From: JAXGMQ01 sp040768585
Lineage (GTDB): Bacteria > Caldisericota > Caldisericia > JAAYUI01
Assembly: GCA_040768585.1 (NCBI GenBank)
Contig: JAXGMQ010000001.1
Coordinates: 1,860,001-1,924,000 of the forward strand
Reading direction: 5' to 3'
Length of the DNA: 64,000 nucleotides
The notes beneath the pieces are model-generated. The model searched no databases, was not told where the DNA came from, and saw only the letters and a list, made by a program, of their open reading frames with translations. Positions 41,555 through 51,922 of this stretch are shown here, one piece after another (position 1 is the stretch's first letter; each line of letters opens with the position of its first letter). The translations under genes and the position numbers were made by a program.

Positions 41555-42334
41555 ATGAACAGAATCGCTAATTTTATTGATGGAGGGTATCTTGATGCCC
41601 TTCTGCGGAATGAGTTTCCTGGGAGACTGATAGATTTTCAGAAACTTTCCATGCTTATGACAGGAGAGTTTGATCTATTGAGGTCGTACTATTACCACTG
41701 CCCACCATATGAGGTTGAGAATCCGACTGACAAACAGAAGCAGTTCTATGATGAGAGAGGGCAATATCTAAAGCGTATTGAGGGAGTACCGAGATTTGAA
41801 AACAGACTTGGACAATTGCAGTACAGAGGTAAGGATGAAAAAGGTAAACCTATCTTCGAGCAGAAAAGGGTTGATCTCATGTTTGGAGTTGACCTTGTGC
41901 TACTCTCGACCAAAAGACTTATAACTCATGCATCAATCCTTGCGGGTGACTCAGATTTCATCCCAGCTATTGAGGTTGTAAAACGCGAGGGTGTTGTTGT
42001 AAACCTCTTCTGTGGAAAAACGCCTCACCATGACCTCAAATCGGCTGTTGATCAGGTGACTATCATAACGAAAGAGATCATGGATGAGATTTCAATACCA
42101 ATGCCACTTCAAACATCTGATGCTGTGAAGGTTGAACCAAAGCCAAAGTCGACCAAATCAAATGGGAAGTCTTCACCTGATCAAGAAGCGCCTAAAACGA
42201 AGCAACCTTCAAAGCAGAGCGTTTCACGACCTAGAAAAAGTGTAAAAAAACAAACACAAAAAAGTGTAAAAGAATCCGAGAAAACGACCAATAAAAGCAG
42301 AGATATACTAAGTTTTCTGAAAAAACCTAAATAG
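41555..42334 (+). CDS. NYN-domain (LabA/DUF88-like) putative ribonuclease
   Basis: 259 aa. Residues 1 to about 170 form a PIN-like NYN domain with the acidic residues expected for metal-dependent RNase activity: FIDGGYLD (first Asp), KRVDLMFGVDLVLL, and LAGDSDFIPAI (final Asp pair). The last 80 residues are a low-complexity Lys/Ser/Thr-rich basic tail likely to bind nucleic acid. The 3' end overlaps the convergent kinase gene by 8 bp. Confidence 0.88.
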   Translation: MNRIANFIDGGYLDALLRNEFPGRLIDFQKLSMLMTGEFDLLRSYYYHCPPYEVENPTDKQKQFYDERGQYLKRIEGVPRFENRLGQLQYRGKDEKGKPIFEQKRVDLMFGVDLVLLSTKRLITHASILAGDSDFIPAIEVVKREGVVVNLFCGKTPHHDLKSAVDQVTIITKEIMDEISIPMPLQTSDAVKVEPKPKSTKSNGKSSPDQEAPKTKQPSKQSVSRPRKSVKKQTQKSVKESEKTTNKSRDILSFLKKPK

Positions 42335-45300
42335 GTTTAGCCTCAAGATTAGAGAGTTTTAGGAGGAGATCATTCACCCTCTTGGTGAGGGTGTTGTGTT
42401 CAATCTCAGCGCAGAGAGAAAAGGCTTTCCAAAGGCTGTCTTTGGCTGTTGAGATGTATTCGTACACCCTTGAGACATCGTGTGTGAGTTCTACCATCTG
42501 CATAGAAAACTTAGCTCTTAGGATATATGCTTTTACTACATCACTACGGCTACCCCCAGACAGGGACGACAGAAAAGCCAACTCGATGTACTTGTCGATA
42601 AGTTCGACAATGTCCTTTCCGAGCATTCCGACTCCGGCAAGGGTTAGTATTTTTGTGAGTTGATTCACATTGCTTGATTTCTCAAGAATTTTTTGTAGAG
42701 CTTGTACGTACTCGTGAAGTGTTGGAAACTCAAGCTGCACATTGACAGTCTTGTCTAAGATTGATTTCGCGATATTGAGTTCTTTCATTGCGTTCTTTAT
42801 GTCGCCAAGTTCGACATAGATATCTGATATTGAAAGCATGAGGCTTATGGTTTTGTGAACCTCCTGGCTTGTCGAGTCAGAGGCGAGGCTCTCTCTTGCG
42901 ATCCTCTTTGCTTCTTCCCACTCACCCTTTTGCTTTTTTATCTCCAAATCGCAGCTCACGATATCAAAGTCAAAATTACCTTCTGAACACGACCTGAATG
43001 TTTTTTTGGATCTTTCAAGAAAGGATTCCGCGGCGACAATGTTTTCTTCTTCCAGAAAGACCCAGGCAAGGAGCATCTGGGTGTACCACAGCTTGCTTGG
43101 CTGATTGATTTTATCCCAGAACTCCATCGATTCTTGTAGTAGTTCCTTTGCTTGGGTGAGGAATCCATCTCTGTAGCATCTGAAACCTTCGAGAATGTTG
43201 AGGAAGTTGACCAAGCCCATATTGCCAGTGCGTTTTGCCAGGTTTCTTGCCTTACCCGCAAACATTCTCCCTTTGGCGCTATCGCCCAGCTCATTGAAAG
43301 AAAACGATGCCAAGTTGGCGTAGATACCCTCAAGAGCCTTTTCGAGTCCGTTATCCTCACCAAGCTTGACAGCTTTTTCTAGGGCTTGGTAGCTCTCCAT
43401 TGTTTTACCGTGGATTCTCAGAATCGATGAGATATTCCCAAGACACCCTATGATTAGAACTAAATCATTAGTCTCCTCGGCTGTGGCGAGTGCTGCCTTG
43501 GCATGGTTCAGAGCTTCTTTTGGTTTGGTGCGAGATATGATGACTGAGTAGAGCCTTTCGCATCTGGAAATCTCCGCCATATTCCCTGAGCCATAGAGGA
43601 TACTAAAGGCGTTTTCAATTGATTTGAGGCTTTGTTCCACCTTGCCAGTGTCATACTGAAGTTTTGATAGTTTCCTGTATAGAATTGCCTCCTCAGATTT
43701 CTCGAACTCATCGGAATTCTTTGCCAGCTCAACGGCTGCTTCGATCATTTTTAGTGCGTTGTTAAGATCGTTTGAATCAAGGTGAATGTCAGACAGCAAC
43801 TCGTACACATAAATGAGTTGCTCCTTGTTGTCAGATTCCTCTGACAGTCTGAAAGCGGTATTTGCATATCTTAACGCCTCATCCCTTTGGAATTTCTTAA
43901 GTGCAAGCCTGCTCTGTCTTGTTAAGTATGGAACAGCCCTGTATGGATTGGGACTGTTGCCAAAATGATAAATCAATGATTCAAGGTGTTCTTCGAGGTT
44001 GTTCGAATACAGCTTGAGAATTGAGGTTGCTACCCTGTGTGAAACGGTTTGCCTGAAATGGGTGCTCTTTTGTGATACCAGCTGTTGTCTGGTTCTCTCA
44101 TGGGTAAAGTAGTACACATTTCCCACCGGTGTCATGGAAACCCTCAATATTTGACTTCTGAGAGCGTTATCGAGTAATCCAAGAGCGTCAAATGTCGAGA
44201 TGTTTGCAACCTCAGCCAACAGTTCTACTGAGAATCTAGGGCCGATCATGGCAGCGGTTGAAACGAGGTTGAGCGTTGCCTCATCCAGATTGGCGATAGA
44301 CATGTTCTGGTACTGTATTAATTTCTTTGGAATATCCGGATTCACACAGGTCATCTCAACTCTGTCGCCAATGACTCGAAGGGTGCCTTCACAAGCAAGT
44401 CCTGTAATGATTTCATTGGCAAACATCGGATTGCCACAAGATTCTCTTTGCACTAGGGAGACAAGTGAATCTGGGATATCTGAGACATCGAGAATGTTTT
44501 GAACATACTCTTTTATCTGTTCATCGCTGAGTGGGCTGATGTTTAATATGTTTGATTTTCTGCTTGTGTTGTCGATCGTGTCTGAGATTCTGCCATGTAA
44601 TTTTGTGTTATCTGAGTTAATCGCAAAAACGACTATCAATCCAGTATCCGACAGAAGGTTGATTATCGATGTGGCGATTGAGGTTGATGGTTTGTCAGCC
44701 CATTGAGCATCATCAATCGTGATGAGCAAAGGCTTGTCTTTGCAGGTATTCTGAATAAGCCATGTGAAGGCATCTTCAATGAGGTGTGAAAGTTCCTTTG
44801 GATTGAGGTCTGGCGCATCAACCCCTATGTATCTTGCCATGTTTTCCGAGATTGCTGCGAGTCCCAGCTTGACCCATTTTGGATAGTCGACTTTGCCAAG
44901 GATGGCGAGGGTGATTTGTCCAATCAAACCAAATGGTCTGTGGGAATCATATTTCGTTGCTTGAGCGTTGATTGTTGGGATACCCCATGACTTGGCAACC
45001 GATGTTAGCTCTGAAAGAAGTCTGGTTTTTCCAATGCCTGTTGGCCCAAAGAGGAATATGAAATTATTCTTGGAAGCCTTTGCCTCAGATAGCTGTTTGA
45101 CGAGATACGAGAGCTCTTTTTCCCTGCCTACGAGTGGGGAAAATCCGGTGGCGATGTTTATTGAACTTGTGTGGGTTGAGTCGATTCCTGATGCCTTCAG
45201 CGACTCAAGATCAAGAATAAGGTCGGTTGCGCTCTGGTACCTGGCGTTTGGGTCTTTCCGCAGGAGTTTCAGGATTATTTTATCGAGAGTCGAAACCTCT

Positions 45301-46019
45301 TTGCCGATTACCTGTGATGGCGGTATTGGATTTGAGAGCATTATTTGTCCGATTACCTTTGCGGGGGAGTCACCCTCCTGAGCCCTTTTTCCCGAAAGGA
45401 GCTCATAACCCACAAGACCGAGGGAATAAAGGTCTGTTCTCTCGTCACATACCAGCCCCTCGACCTGTTCTGGTGCCATGTAGAAGAATGTGCCGATGAC
45501 TTCGCCAGTAGTTGTCATTCTCAGCACATCATCAAGCACGTGCGCTATCCCGAAGTCTGTGAGTTTGACAATCGGGTGGTCTATTGAACCGCCAATCAAA
45601 AGATTGTCAGGCTTTATGTCTCTGTGAATCACTTTCAGTCCGTGCGCATACTCAAGCGCTTTTGCGGTCTGGAGCATGATGTCAAGCACGAATTCTTGCG
45701 AGTAGAGTTTACCCCCATCTAGGCTGATTCTGTTTATGTATTCTAGGACGATGTGGCTCCCATTGTCATCGTCGACTCTATCAATAATTGAAATGATATT
45801 GGGGTGTTTAAGTTGCTCCAACAACGAAGCTTCTCTATCAAACCTTTTTCTGGTCTCGTCAAATGTTCTGTCTGAGATGAGATTTCGAGGAGATACTGAT
45901 TTTATCGCATAATGTCTATCGGTTTCGCTATCGTATGCCTTGTAGACACACCCAGAACCACCAGAACCCAATATTTCTATAATCTTGTATCTGCCGATTT
46001 TTTCGACATCTTTTCTCAT
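42327..46019 (-). CDS. Ser/Thr protein kinase fused to AAA ATPase and TPR domains
   Basis: 1230 aa. Residues 10-270 are a complete Hanks-type kinase: Gly loop GSGGSG (18-23), Lys40 in AIK, HRDIKPDN (132-139), DFG (155-157), and APE in YMAPEQVEG. A P-loop ATPase follows (VGRE at 297-300, Walker A GPTGIGKT 325-332, Walker B LLITIDDAQWAD), then a winged/helical region and TPR-like repeats to the end. This is the architecture of large signalling kinases of the PknK/TOMM-kinase class. It overlaps the upstream pseudokinase paralogue by 4 bp (ATGA), so the two are produced together. Confidence 0.93.
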   Translation of the reverse strand: MRKDVEKIGRYKIIEILGSGGSGCVYKAYDSETDRHYAIKSVSPRNLISDRTFDETRKRFDREASLLEQLKHPNIISIIDRVDDDNGSHIVLEYINRISLDGGKLYSQEFVLDIMLQTAKALEYAHGLKVIHRDIKPDNLLIGGSIDHPIVKLTDFGIAHVLDDVLRMTTTGEVIGTFFYMAPEQVEGLVCDERTDLYSLGLVGYELLSGKRAQEGDSPAKVIGQIMLSNPIPPSQVIGKEVSTLDKIILKLLRKDPNARYQSATDLILDLESLKASGIDSTHTSSINIATGFSPLVGREKELSYLVKQLSEAKASKNNFIFLFGPTGIGKTRLLSELTSVAKSWGIPTINAQATKYDSHRPFGLIGQITLAILGKVDYPKWVKLGLAAISENMARYIGVDAPDLNPKELSHLIEDAFTWLIQNTCKDKPLLITIDDAQWADKPSTSIATSIINLLSDTGLIVVFAINSDNTKLHGRISDTIDNTSRKSNILNISPLSDEQIKEYVQNILDVSDIPDSLVSLVQRESCGNPMFANEIITGLACEGTLRVIGDRVEMTCVNPDIPKKLIQYQNMSIANLDEATLNLVSTAAMIGPRFSVELLAEVANISTFDALGLLDNALRSQILRVSMTPVGNVYYFTHERTRQQLVSQKSTHFRQTVSHRVATSILKLYSNNLEEHLESLIYHFGNSPNPYRAVPYLTRQSRLALKKFQRDEALRYANTAFRLSEESDNKEQLIYVYELLSDIHLDSNDLNNALKMIEAAVELAKNSDEFEKSEEAILYRKLSKLQYDTGKVEQSLKSIENAFSILYGSGNMAEISRCERLYSVIISRTKPKEALNHAKAALATAEETNDLVLIIGCLGNISSILRIHGKTMESYQALEKAVKLGEDNGLEKALEGIYANLASFSFNELGDSAKGRMFAGKARNLAKRTGNMGLVNFLNILEGFRCYRDGFLTQAKELLQESMEFWDKINQPSKLWYTQMLLAWVFLEEENIVAAESFLERSKKTFRSCSEGNFDFDIVSCDLEIKKQKGEWEEAKRIARESLASDSTSQEVHKTISLMLSISDIYVELGDIKNAMKELNIAKSILDKTVNVQLEFPTLHEYVQALQKILEKSSNVNQLTKILTLAGVGMLGKDIVELIDKYIELAFLSSLSGGSRSDVVKAYILRAKFSMQMVELTHDVSRVYEYISTAKDSLWKAFSLCAEIEHNTLTKRVNDLLLKLSNLEAKPI

Positions 46020-49000
46020 CTTGGATTGCTTATTGCTTCCAATCTCGTCGAGAGTTTGTTGGTTTTTGATATCAGGTTTTTGTTTGATGTCTCTTCGGAG
46101 AGCATTTTTGCAACCGACAGTAGTTCCGAAGATTTTGTAATCAGACTGCTCTTGTCATCGATGGCATCGCTCTCTGCCAGAGCGAGGTTGTATCGAATCT
46201 GAAGGTGGATTGTCTTGATTGTGTGATGTCGAAGGGCGTTTGAAAGTGCTAGAATGTTGGCGTTGTCGAGTATTGTTTCGATTGTCTTCTGTTGGTTATC
46301 AGACAGTGGCATCGATTGCTTCATAAATGCGCCAAACATTCTGGTTTTGTTGTCCCCGTGATTAAAACCTTCAATCTGGGAGATGAAAATATCACCAAGC
46401 ATAATCTGGAATTCGCACTGTTTAACTGGATTCGATAAAATTTCCTTATACGAGTTCTCAATATGTTTGGTGGTTGTTAGTGCTTTTTTGTGTTCTCCTT
46501 TTCGGAGCTCTATCATGGTTTTTTGTCTGTAGGCCTCAAACTTTTCCTCGTGTGAGTATCTTTTTTCATCGGAAATGATTGAAAAAACAATGTTTGCTGC
46601 CCTATCAAAGTCCCCAATTTCAAAGTGGTGTAAAGAAGCGAGAAGGTCTCGGCTTGGTGAAGCGTAGTTGATATCGATTGACGAATCTATTGAAATTGAT
46701 TCGTCAAGCATCCTTTGAACACCTGCAATATCGCCATACTCGTGGTTGACCAATCCAAGTAGGATGTATTGTTTGCTTTTTATTATTTTGTGTGAAATCT
46801 CCTGAGCCAACTGCAGTGTCTTTTTAGACAACTCCAGGGTCTCCTTGAAGTCACCCTTTGTGTATTCAAGAAGAGTCATCAAATGAAATGCCTCTGTTTG
46901 CAAGTACTTTGAGTTCATTCTGGAGCTGTTTGCGATTGCACTTTCGAGCAATGTCTCTGCTTCACTGAGTTGACCTGTGAGTATGAGTCTCCTAGCCTCA
47001 ACAAGATTTATCCTGATCCTAGAATCCAGACTTCCAAGCTCTGAGGCGATCTTTGCGGCGCTTTTGCACGTCACGTATGCTTTTTGGTATTCGCCGATGT
47101 CGAGTTCGATTTCTGCAAGATTTTCTAGCGCTTTGTAATAAACTGACTGGTTAAGTTCATTCTGTGAGAGTTTGATGGCGGTTTGGGCGTGGCTAAGTGA
47201 CATCAATTTGTCTGTTGGTCTTGTGTTCTTGCTCTCAAGTATGTGAAGAGCTGCTATCATGCTTTCATCGCTGTGTTTGCCTATCCTCTTGTGAGCTTCC
47301 TGGATTAATACCTCCGACTCCTTGAAATTCCCGTAGTATGCGTGGATTACCGCTGTCTGTATTATGAGTTTTGCCTCATTCACTATATCGATTCCAATGT
47401 GTTTAACGGCTTTTTGTATTCCGCCTTGCACTTGAAGCGCTTCGTTGGTATTTCCCATGAGCGTGTAGATGTTTGATAATTGTATAGAGGCATCGACCAT
47501 GAGCCTGCTGTTGCCCGATTTTATGGCGACCGAATGGGCTTGTTTGGCGTACGCCAGAGCCTTTTTTGTCTGAAAGTTGTTCTTTGCATAGACCGATGCT
47601 CGAACCAGGTATGGAACCGCCAGAGTAATATCGCTTCCATTGGACAGATGTAAAATAAGTTTGTCGAGATGTTTGTCAAGACTGTTGTCCAGTTTGGATT
47701 TGATGTATCTTGCCACCCTATCGTTGAAACTCTTGCTTTGGTTTTCGGACATCAGGCTCTGAAGTCTTGTACGGAGTTGAGGATACATAAATGAGTATTT
47801 GAATCCGTCGGCTGTTTTTGTCAGTGTAAGGAGCATAGACATCGCCGATTGGTCAAGCGATTCCTCTACAGTGGAGCGTGGATGCGAGGAGACATCGACC
47901 AGCATATTCTCGAAGAATGAATCCCCCAATACTGCCGCCTCAATCAGAACCTCTCTTGTCACACTATCGAGCCCTTTAATTCTTAGGTCTGATATGGCAT
48001 CAAGATTCCCTGGAAGTGGCTCTGTTGTGATTTTGTCACTCTCTGAAGCGTTTTGGAGGGATTTGTTTGTGATTAAGCCAACCATGGTTTGAAGCAGTTC
48101 CAGTGGGTTTCCACCAGTTTTTTTGTAGAGTTGGTCAACAAGTTGTATGGGGATTTTCTCATTGCCGACTATCTCGTGAAGCAGCTCATTTGTCTGTTTG
48201 AGTGTGAGGGGGGAAAGGTCTATCCTTATAACACCCTTTTGCGTGTCGAGTGATTCAACCAGAGCCTTGGATTTGTCGTTTTTTGTTATTGACACTATCA
48301 CAACAAGGTCTTTTATCTTGGCGTTTCGTATGCATGATGAGATGATTTCGAAAGACTCAATGTCACAGTGAAGCAGATCATCAATTATCAAGACAAGCGG
48401 TTCTTTTTTGATTGTTTCCTGAAGCAACCACGTGAAAGCCTCTAGAAGCCGATTTTGTAGAAGAATCGAATCTTTGTATATCTTGCTTGATTCGATCATG
48501 GTGCGTTTCTGAAGTCCGGAGCTTATTGAGGAGAATTCCCTCTTGTATGTTGATCTACCAATGATGGAAATGCCTTCCATCGCAACAATTTCTTCGACAA
48601 TATCGCCAACGACAGCCCATGGTGTACTCTGTCTATCAAGTTTACACGATGTAAAGAGCACTCTGATATCGTTTGTTCTCGCGATGCCAGAAATCTCCTG
48701 CAGAAATCTTGTTTTCCCAATACCTGTTGTGCCTTCGACAACGATGAGTTCACCCGATGGATTCTTTAGGATGTCAGCAACAGCAGACAACTCTTTGAGT
48801 TTGCCAACCAGTCTTCCTCTGTGAAGTACCAGCCCTTCCCTGGAACTGATTGACGATGAATCATTGAGCTCTAAGAGTGATTTTTCTAGCAGCTTGATGA
48901 CCTCAGCTGCATCCTTTGGTCGGGATGTTGGGTCTTTCTTGAGCAGGCGTTTGACAAGATTTTCAAAGGTGACAGGCACTTTTGGGTTGTAAGTTGATAT

Positions 49001-49687
49001 TGGTGATGGGACAGAACTTCGAATTGACCACACGAGGCTGTTTGGATTTGTGTCCTTGAAGGGAAGCTCGCCGCAAATCATCTCGTATGCAATAATGCCA
49101 AGGTTGTAGAGGTTTGATTCAACGTCCTTGTGTCCACCCTCCAGCAGTTCTGGCGCAAGCCAGAGCAGGGCGTCAACAATCTCGTTTGATTTGAGGGTTT
49201 TAAGCCTGGTGCGTTCGGACAAAAGTGTGTCAAATCCAGTGACCTTAATTTCCTTGTCCAGAATTATCACACTCTTTGAGCGGAGATTGGGGTGAATTAC
49301 ATCGTGTTTGTGAAGCACCTCAAGCGTTTTGGCGATCTGGATGAGGACTTTTATTGAGTTCTCAAGAGAAAGTTTTTTTTGATTCAGTGGGGTACCGTCG
49401 ATAAGCTCAAAAGCGATGTATTTGCCGCTATCACAATCGCCCCACTCGATGATGTCAACAAGAGATTCATCGTCAATCTTGGATATGCTTTCAAGGAGTG
49501 CTTCAAGTCTAACCCAACCATGAAGATCTCTCTTGGACACATTTAGAATCCTTAGCAACACCTTCTTACCCGTGTCAAAATCATGTGCATACCACATGGT
49601 CTTGGAGTCACCAAGCTGTCCCACCAACTCGAATCGGTCACCTAGAACCCTTTTGTCCACCCTGCCAAGTATATACAAATCTCCCAC
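46016..49687 (-). CDS. Pseudokinase-AAA ATPase-TPR protein, paralogue of the kinase downstream
   Basis: About 1223 aa if started at the GTG at 49687 (a GTG at 49660 is also possible; the frame is open to 49804 but that part overlaps the divergent phosphatase). Same layout as its neighbour, but the kinase domain has lost catalytic residues: the ATP Lys position reads VLLRIL, the catalytic loop HPNLRSKS instead of HRDLKPxN, and DFG is TGFD. The later WLAPELLEGG is kept. The ATPase is intact (Walker A GTTGIGKT, Walker B LVLIIDD). TPR-like repeats fill the C-terminal half. It probably acts as a regulator or scaffold of the active kinase. Confidence 0.88.
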   Translation of the reverse strand: MGDLYILGRVDKRVLGDRFELVGQLGDSKTMWYAHDFDTGKKVLLRILNVSKRDLHGWVRLEALLESISKIDDESLVDIIEWGDCDSGKYIAFELIDGTPLNQKKLSLENSIKVLIQIAKTLEVLHKHDVIHPNLRSKSVIILDKEIKVTGFDTLLSERTRLKTLKSNEIVDALLWLAPELLEGGHKDVESNLYNLGIIAYEMICGELPFKDTNPNSLVWSIRSSVPSPISTYNPKVPVTFENLVKRLLKKDPTSRPKDAAEVIKLLEKSLLELNDSSSISSREGLVLHRGRLVGKLKELSAVADILKNPSGELIVVEGTTGIGKTRFLQEISGIARTNDIRVLFTSCKLDRQSTPWAVVGDIVEEIVAMEGISIIGRSTYKREFSSISSGLQKRTMIESSKIYKDSILLQNRLLEAFTWLLQETIKKEPLVLIIDDLLHCDIESFEIISSCIRNAKIKDLVVIVSITKNDKSKALVESLDTQKGVIRIDLSPLTLKQTNELLHEIVGNEKIPIQLVDQLYKKTGGNPLELLQTMVGLITNKSLQNASESDKITTEPLPGNLDAISDLRIKGLDSVTREVLIEAAVLGDSFFENMLVDVSSHPRSTVEESLDQSAMSMLLTLTKTADGFKYSFMYPQLRTRLQSLMSENQSKSFNDRVARYIKSKLDNSLDKHLDKLILHLSNGSDITLAVPYLVRASVYAKNNFQTKKALAYAKQAHSVAIKSGNSRLMVDASIQLSNIYTLMGNTNEALQVQGGIQKAVKHIGIDIVNEAKLIIQTAVIHAYYGNFKESEVLIQEAHKRIGKHSDESMIAALHILESKNTRPTDKLMSLSHAQTAIKLSQNELNQSVYYKALENLAEIELDIGEYQKAYVTCKSAAKIASELGSLDSRIRINLVEARRLILTGQLSEAETLLESAIANSSRMNSKYLQTEAFHLMTLLEYTKGDFKETLELSKKTLQLAQEISHKIIKSKQYILLGLVNHEYGDIAGVQRMLDESISIDSSIDINYASPSRDLLASLHHFEIGDFDRAANIVFSIISDEKRYSHEEKFEAYRQKTMIELRKGEHKKALTTTKHIENSYKEILSNPVKQCEFQIMLGDIFISQIEGFNHGDNKTRMFGAFMKQSMPLSDNQQKTIETILDNANILALSNALRHHTIKTIHLQIRYNLALAESDAIDDKSSLITKSSELLSVAKMLSEETSNKNLISKTNKLSTRLEAISNPR

Positions 49688-49702
49688 ATGTAAAAGAGCA
49701 GC

Positions 49703-49730
49703 TTGAAAAATGTCAAAAAAACTCAATAAT
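49703..49730 (+). promoter_or_regulatory. Promoter of the PP2C phosphatase gene
   Basis: TTGAAA (49703-49708), 16-base spacer, AATAAT (49725-49730), 11 bases to the ATG at 49742. The same 55-base gap must hold the divergent promoter of the pseudokinase gene (a TTGACA is present on the minus strand at 49711-49716). Confidence 0.5.
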
Positions 49731-49741
49731 GTTGTATAAAG

Positions 49742-50488
49742 ATGAGAGTTGAATGTTTTGCAAAGTCGCACATAGGAAAAATAAAAAAGACTAACGAGGA
49801 TCACTTCGCCCTACTTCCACCAGAGCATCCGAGGTTGCCTTACATCATAGCGGTCTCTGATGGTGTGGGAGGTAGGAGAGGGGGGCAGTTGGCGTCAGTC
49901 AGGGTGCTGCAGGCAATCGGGGACTACCTTTCGAAGCAGAACCTGACAAGTGATAATGCCGATTTTTATATCTCATTGGCGATAAATCGTGCCAATGAGG
50001 ATCTCATCAACTTTGGTCACAAATACAAAGATTTTGAGGGAATGGGCACAACGGTTGTACTCGCCATGATTTTTGATGATAAGATTGTGTTCGGATCAGT
50101 TGGGGACTCAAGAGGATACATCATCGATGTGAATGATCTCATGATACAAGTCACCACTGACCACACTTGGACTAATAACCTTGTGGCTGAAGGCGTGTTG
50201 ACACAAGAGAAAGCCGCGACACATGCCTACAGACATCATTTGACAAAAGCGATAGGTGTTTCTGAAAGAATTGAACCGGATACCTTCACGGTAAACAGGG
50301 GCAATGTTAAATGGGTGTTGCTGTGCTCTGACGGACTAACGGAGCACCTGTCCAACATGGAGATATCCTCTGTCATGGCGAAAAAAGCAAAACCAGAATT
50401 TCTGATTGACTACCTAATAAGCAAAGCCAACAGAAAAGGTGGAACGGACAACATTACTATCGCTTGCGCAAAGCTTATTAATGACTGA
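49742..50488 (+). CDS. PP2C-family Ser/Thr protein phosphatase
   Basis: 248 aa, a single PPM domain. Motifs: SHIGKIKKTNEDHF (the R/K-x-x-N-E-D metal motif), AVSDGVGGRRGGQLAS (DGxGG), MGTTVVLAM, FGSVGDSRGYI, LLCSDGLTEHL and GGTDNITIA with metal-binding Asp residues. It is cytoplasmic and is encoded divergently from the kinase/pseudokinase pair, so it is the likely opposing phosphatase. An Arg/Lys-type start at ATG 49742, preceded by a promoter 11 bases away. Confidence 0.93.
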   Translation: MRVECFAKSHIGKIKKTNEDHFALLPPEHPRLPYIIAVSDGVGGRRGGQLASVRVLQAIGDYLSKQNLTSDNADFYISLAINRANEDLINFGHKYKDFEGMGTTVVLAMIFDDKIVFGSVGDSRGYIIDVNDLMIQVTTDHTWTNNLVAEGVLTQEKAATHAYRHHLTKAIGVSERIEPDTFTVNRGNVKWVLLCSDGLTEHLSNMEISSVMAKKAKPEFLIDYLISKANRKGGTDNITIACAKLIND

Positions 50489-50500
50489 TTCGACCCGCTG

Positions 50501-51898
50501 CTAGGTGTCTGAGGGTACTGTTCGACTATATGGTGCCATTTTCCGAAGCTCTACAATGATAAAAATGCCAACTACTATCGTTGAAAGCAGGTCAGAGATT
50601 GGCGCAGAGAGCCATATACCGTTTAGACCATAGAGTTTTGCCAGCAGATGGGCGATAGGCAGAAGAAGTGCGATTTGTCTTAAAAGCCCAAATCCCAGCG
50701 CATGCCAGCCTTTGCCTACCGATCTGAAGTACCCAATCCAGACTATCTGAAGACCCACAATGGGCACAAGCATGAGGAAAATTCTTATGGCATTAACCGA
50801 AATGTCGACCAAGGCTTTGTCGCTGAGGAACATCAAGGCAAGTGATTCTGGGAAAATCTGGATAACAAGAAGCCCGATTATACCAATCCCAAAGGCAGCG
50901 ACAGATGCTTTGACGAGTGCTTCTTTTACTCTATGGAATTTCTTGGCTCCAAGATTATACCCAAGTATTGGCTGTGATCCCTGAGCAATACCCATAATCG
51001 GAAGATGTATCAAGGTCATTATCGAGAATGTCGTTGCCATTGCTGTAATCGCGTTATCTCCACCCACTTTTATTAGAAGTGTGTTGAGGATTGCGACCAT
51101 GAAACTCATGCTCAACTGTTGAATTGCTGAGGAGGAACCAAGAACAACAATCTCCCAGAAGACCTTGAGTTTGAGTTTCATGTAAGCGATTTGAAGTGGA
51201 ACAATGGTTTTTTTACCGAAGTAGAAATACATCGTCCAAAGAGATGACAAAACTCTCGCAAGGACTGTTGCCCATGCTGCCCCTTCAACACCAAGACCGA
51301 ATACCACTATGAGCAGATAATCCAGGATGATATTGCCAATTGCGCCAATGAGCATGGTAGCCATTGCAATTGTTGGTTTGCCCTCCGCTCTTAGGAAGTT
51401 GTTCATCCCCATGGTTATCATCATGAAGATGTTGCCCAGGAAGATAATCTTCATATACGAGAGGGCGAATGGCATGTTCTCCGGTGTTGCGCCAAAGAAA
51501 TTGAGGAGTGGCTCCGCAAAGAAAAAACCAAAGACAGTGATGAAGGCTGATGAGATGAGAACTAGGCTCATGGTGTTGCCAAGAAGCAACTTTGCGCCAT
51601 TCATGTCATTTTCACCTAGACGAATGGACATGAGGGTGGAACCACCAACAGCAAACATTATCACGATTCCCATGATAATAAGCATTATTGGGAAAGCGAC
51701 GTACACACCATTGTAGGCAAGCTGACCAACGTATTGACCTATAAAAATTCTGTCAACGATATTGTAGATGGAATTAACCAAGAAGGCGATGACCGCCGGA
51801 AGAGAGAATTCTACAAGCAATTTCGTGATTGATTTATTGCCCAGCCTGTCAGTGTTGTTCGTTGTGAGTTTCGTTTTCTTTATTGCTTTTACGTCCAT
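50501..51898 (-). CDS. MATE-family multidrug/Na+ antiporter
   Basis: 465 aa with about 12 helices. The N-terminus LLVEFSLPAVIAFLVNSIYNIVDRIFIG (P-x-x and VD.IFIG motif) and the repeat MGIAQGSQPILGYNLGAKKF (G.qPi.GyN.GA) in the second half are diagnostic for MATE transporters. Exports cationic or peptide-like compounds using Na+ or H+. It lies 98 bases downstream of the radical SAM operon on the same strand, and could export a product of it; this is inference. A TATACC -10-like element and direct repeats precede the ATG. Confidence 0.93.
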   Translation of the reverse strand: MDVKAIKKTKLTTNNTDRLGNKSITKLLVEFSLPAVIAFLVNSIYNIVDRIFIGQYVGQLAYNGVYVAFPIMLIIMGIVIMFAVGGSTLMSIRLGENDMNGAKLLLGNTMSLVLISSAFITVFGFFFAEPLLNFFGATPENMPFALSYMKIIFLGNIFMMITMGMNNFLRAEGKPTIAMATMLIGAIGNIILDYLLIVVFGLGVEGAAWATVLARVLSSLWTMYFYFGKKTIVPLQIAYMKLKLKVFWEIVVLGSSSAIQQLSMSFMVAILNTLLIKVGGDNAITAMATTFSIMTLIHLPIMGIAQGSQPILGYNLGAKKFHRVKEALVKASVAAFGIGIIGLLVIQIFPESLALMFLSDKALVDISVNAIRIFLMLVPIVGLQIVWIGYFRSVGKGWHALGFGLLRQIALLLPIAHLLAKLYGLNGIWLSAPISDLLSTIVVGIFIIVELRKMAPYSRTVPSDT

Positions 51899-51922
51899 GT
51901 GTGAGAGGGTATAGCCTTTCTG

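Noticed and set aside
49688..49804. Upstream start (49804) for the pseudokinase protein
   Set aside because: This part overlaps the start and promoter of the divergent PP2C gene and is hydrophobic and unlike kinase N-termini.
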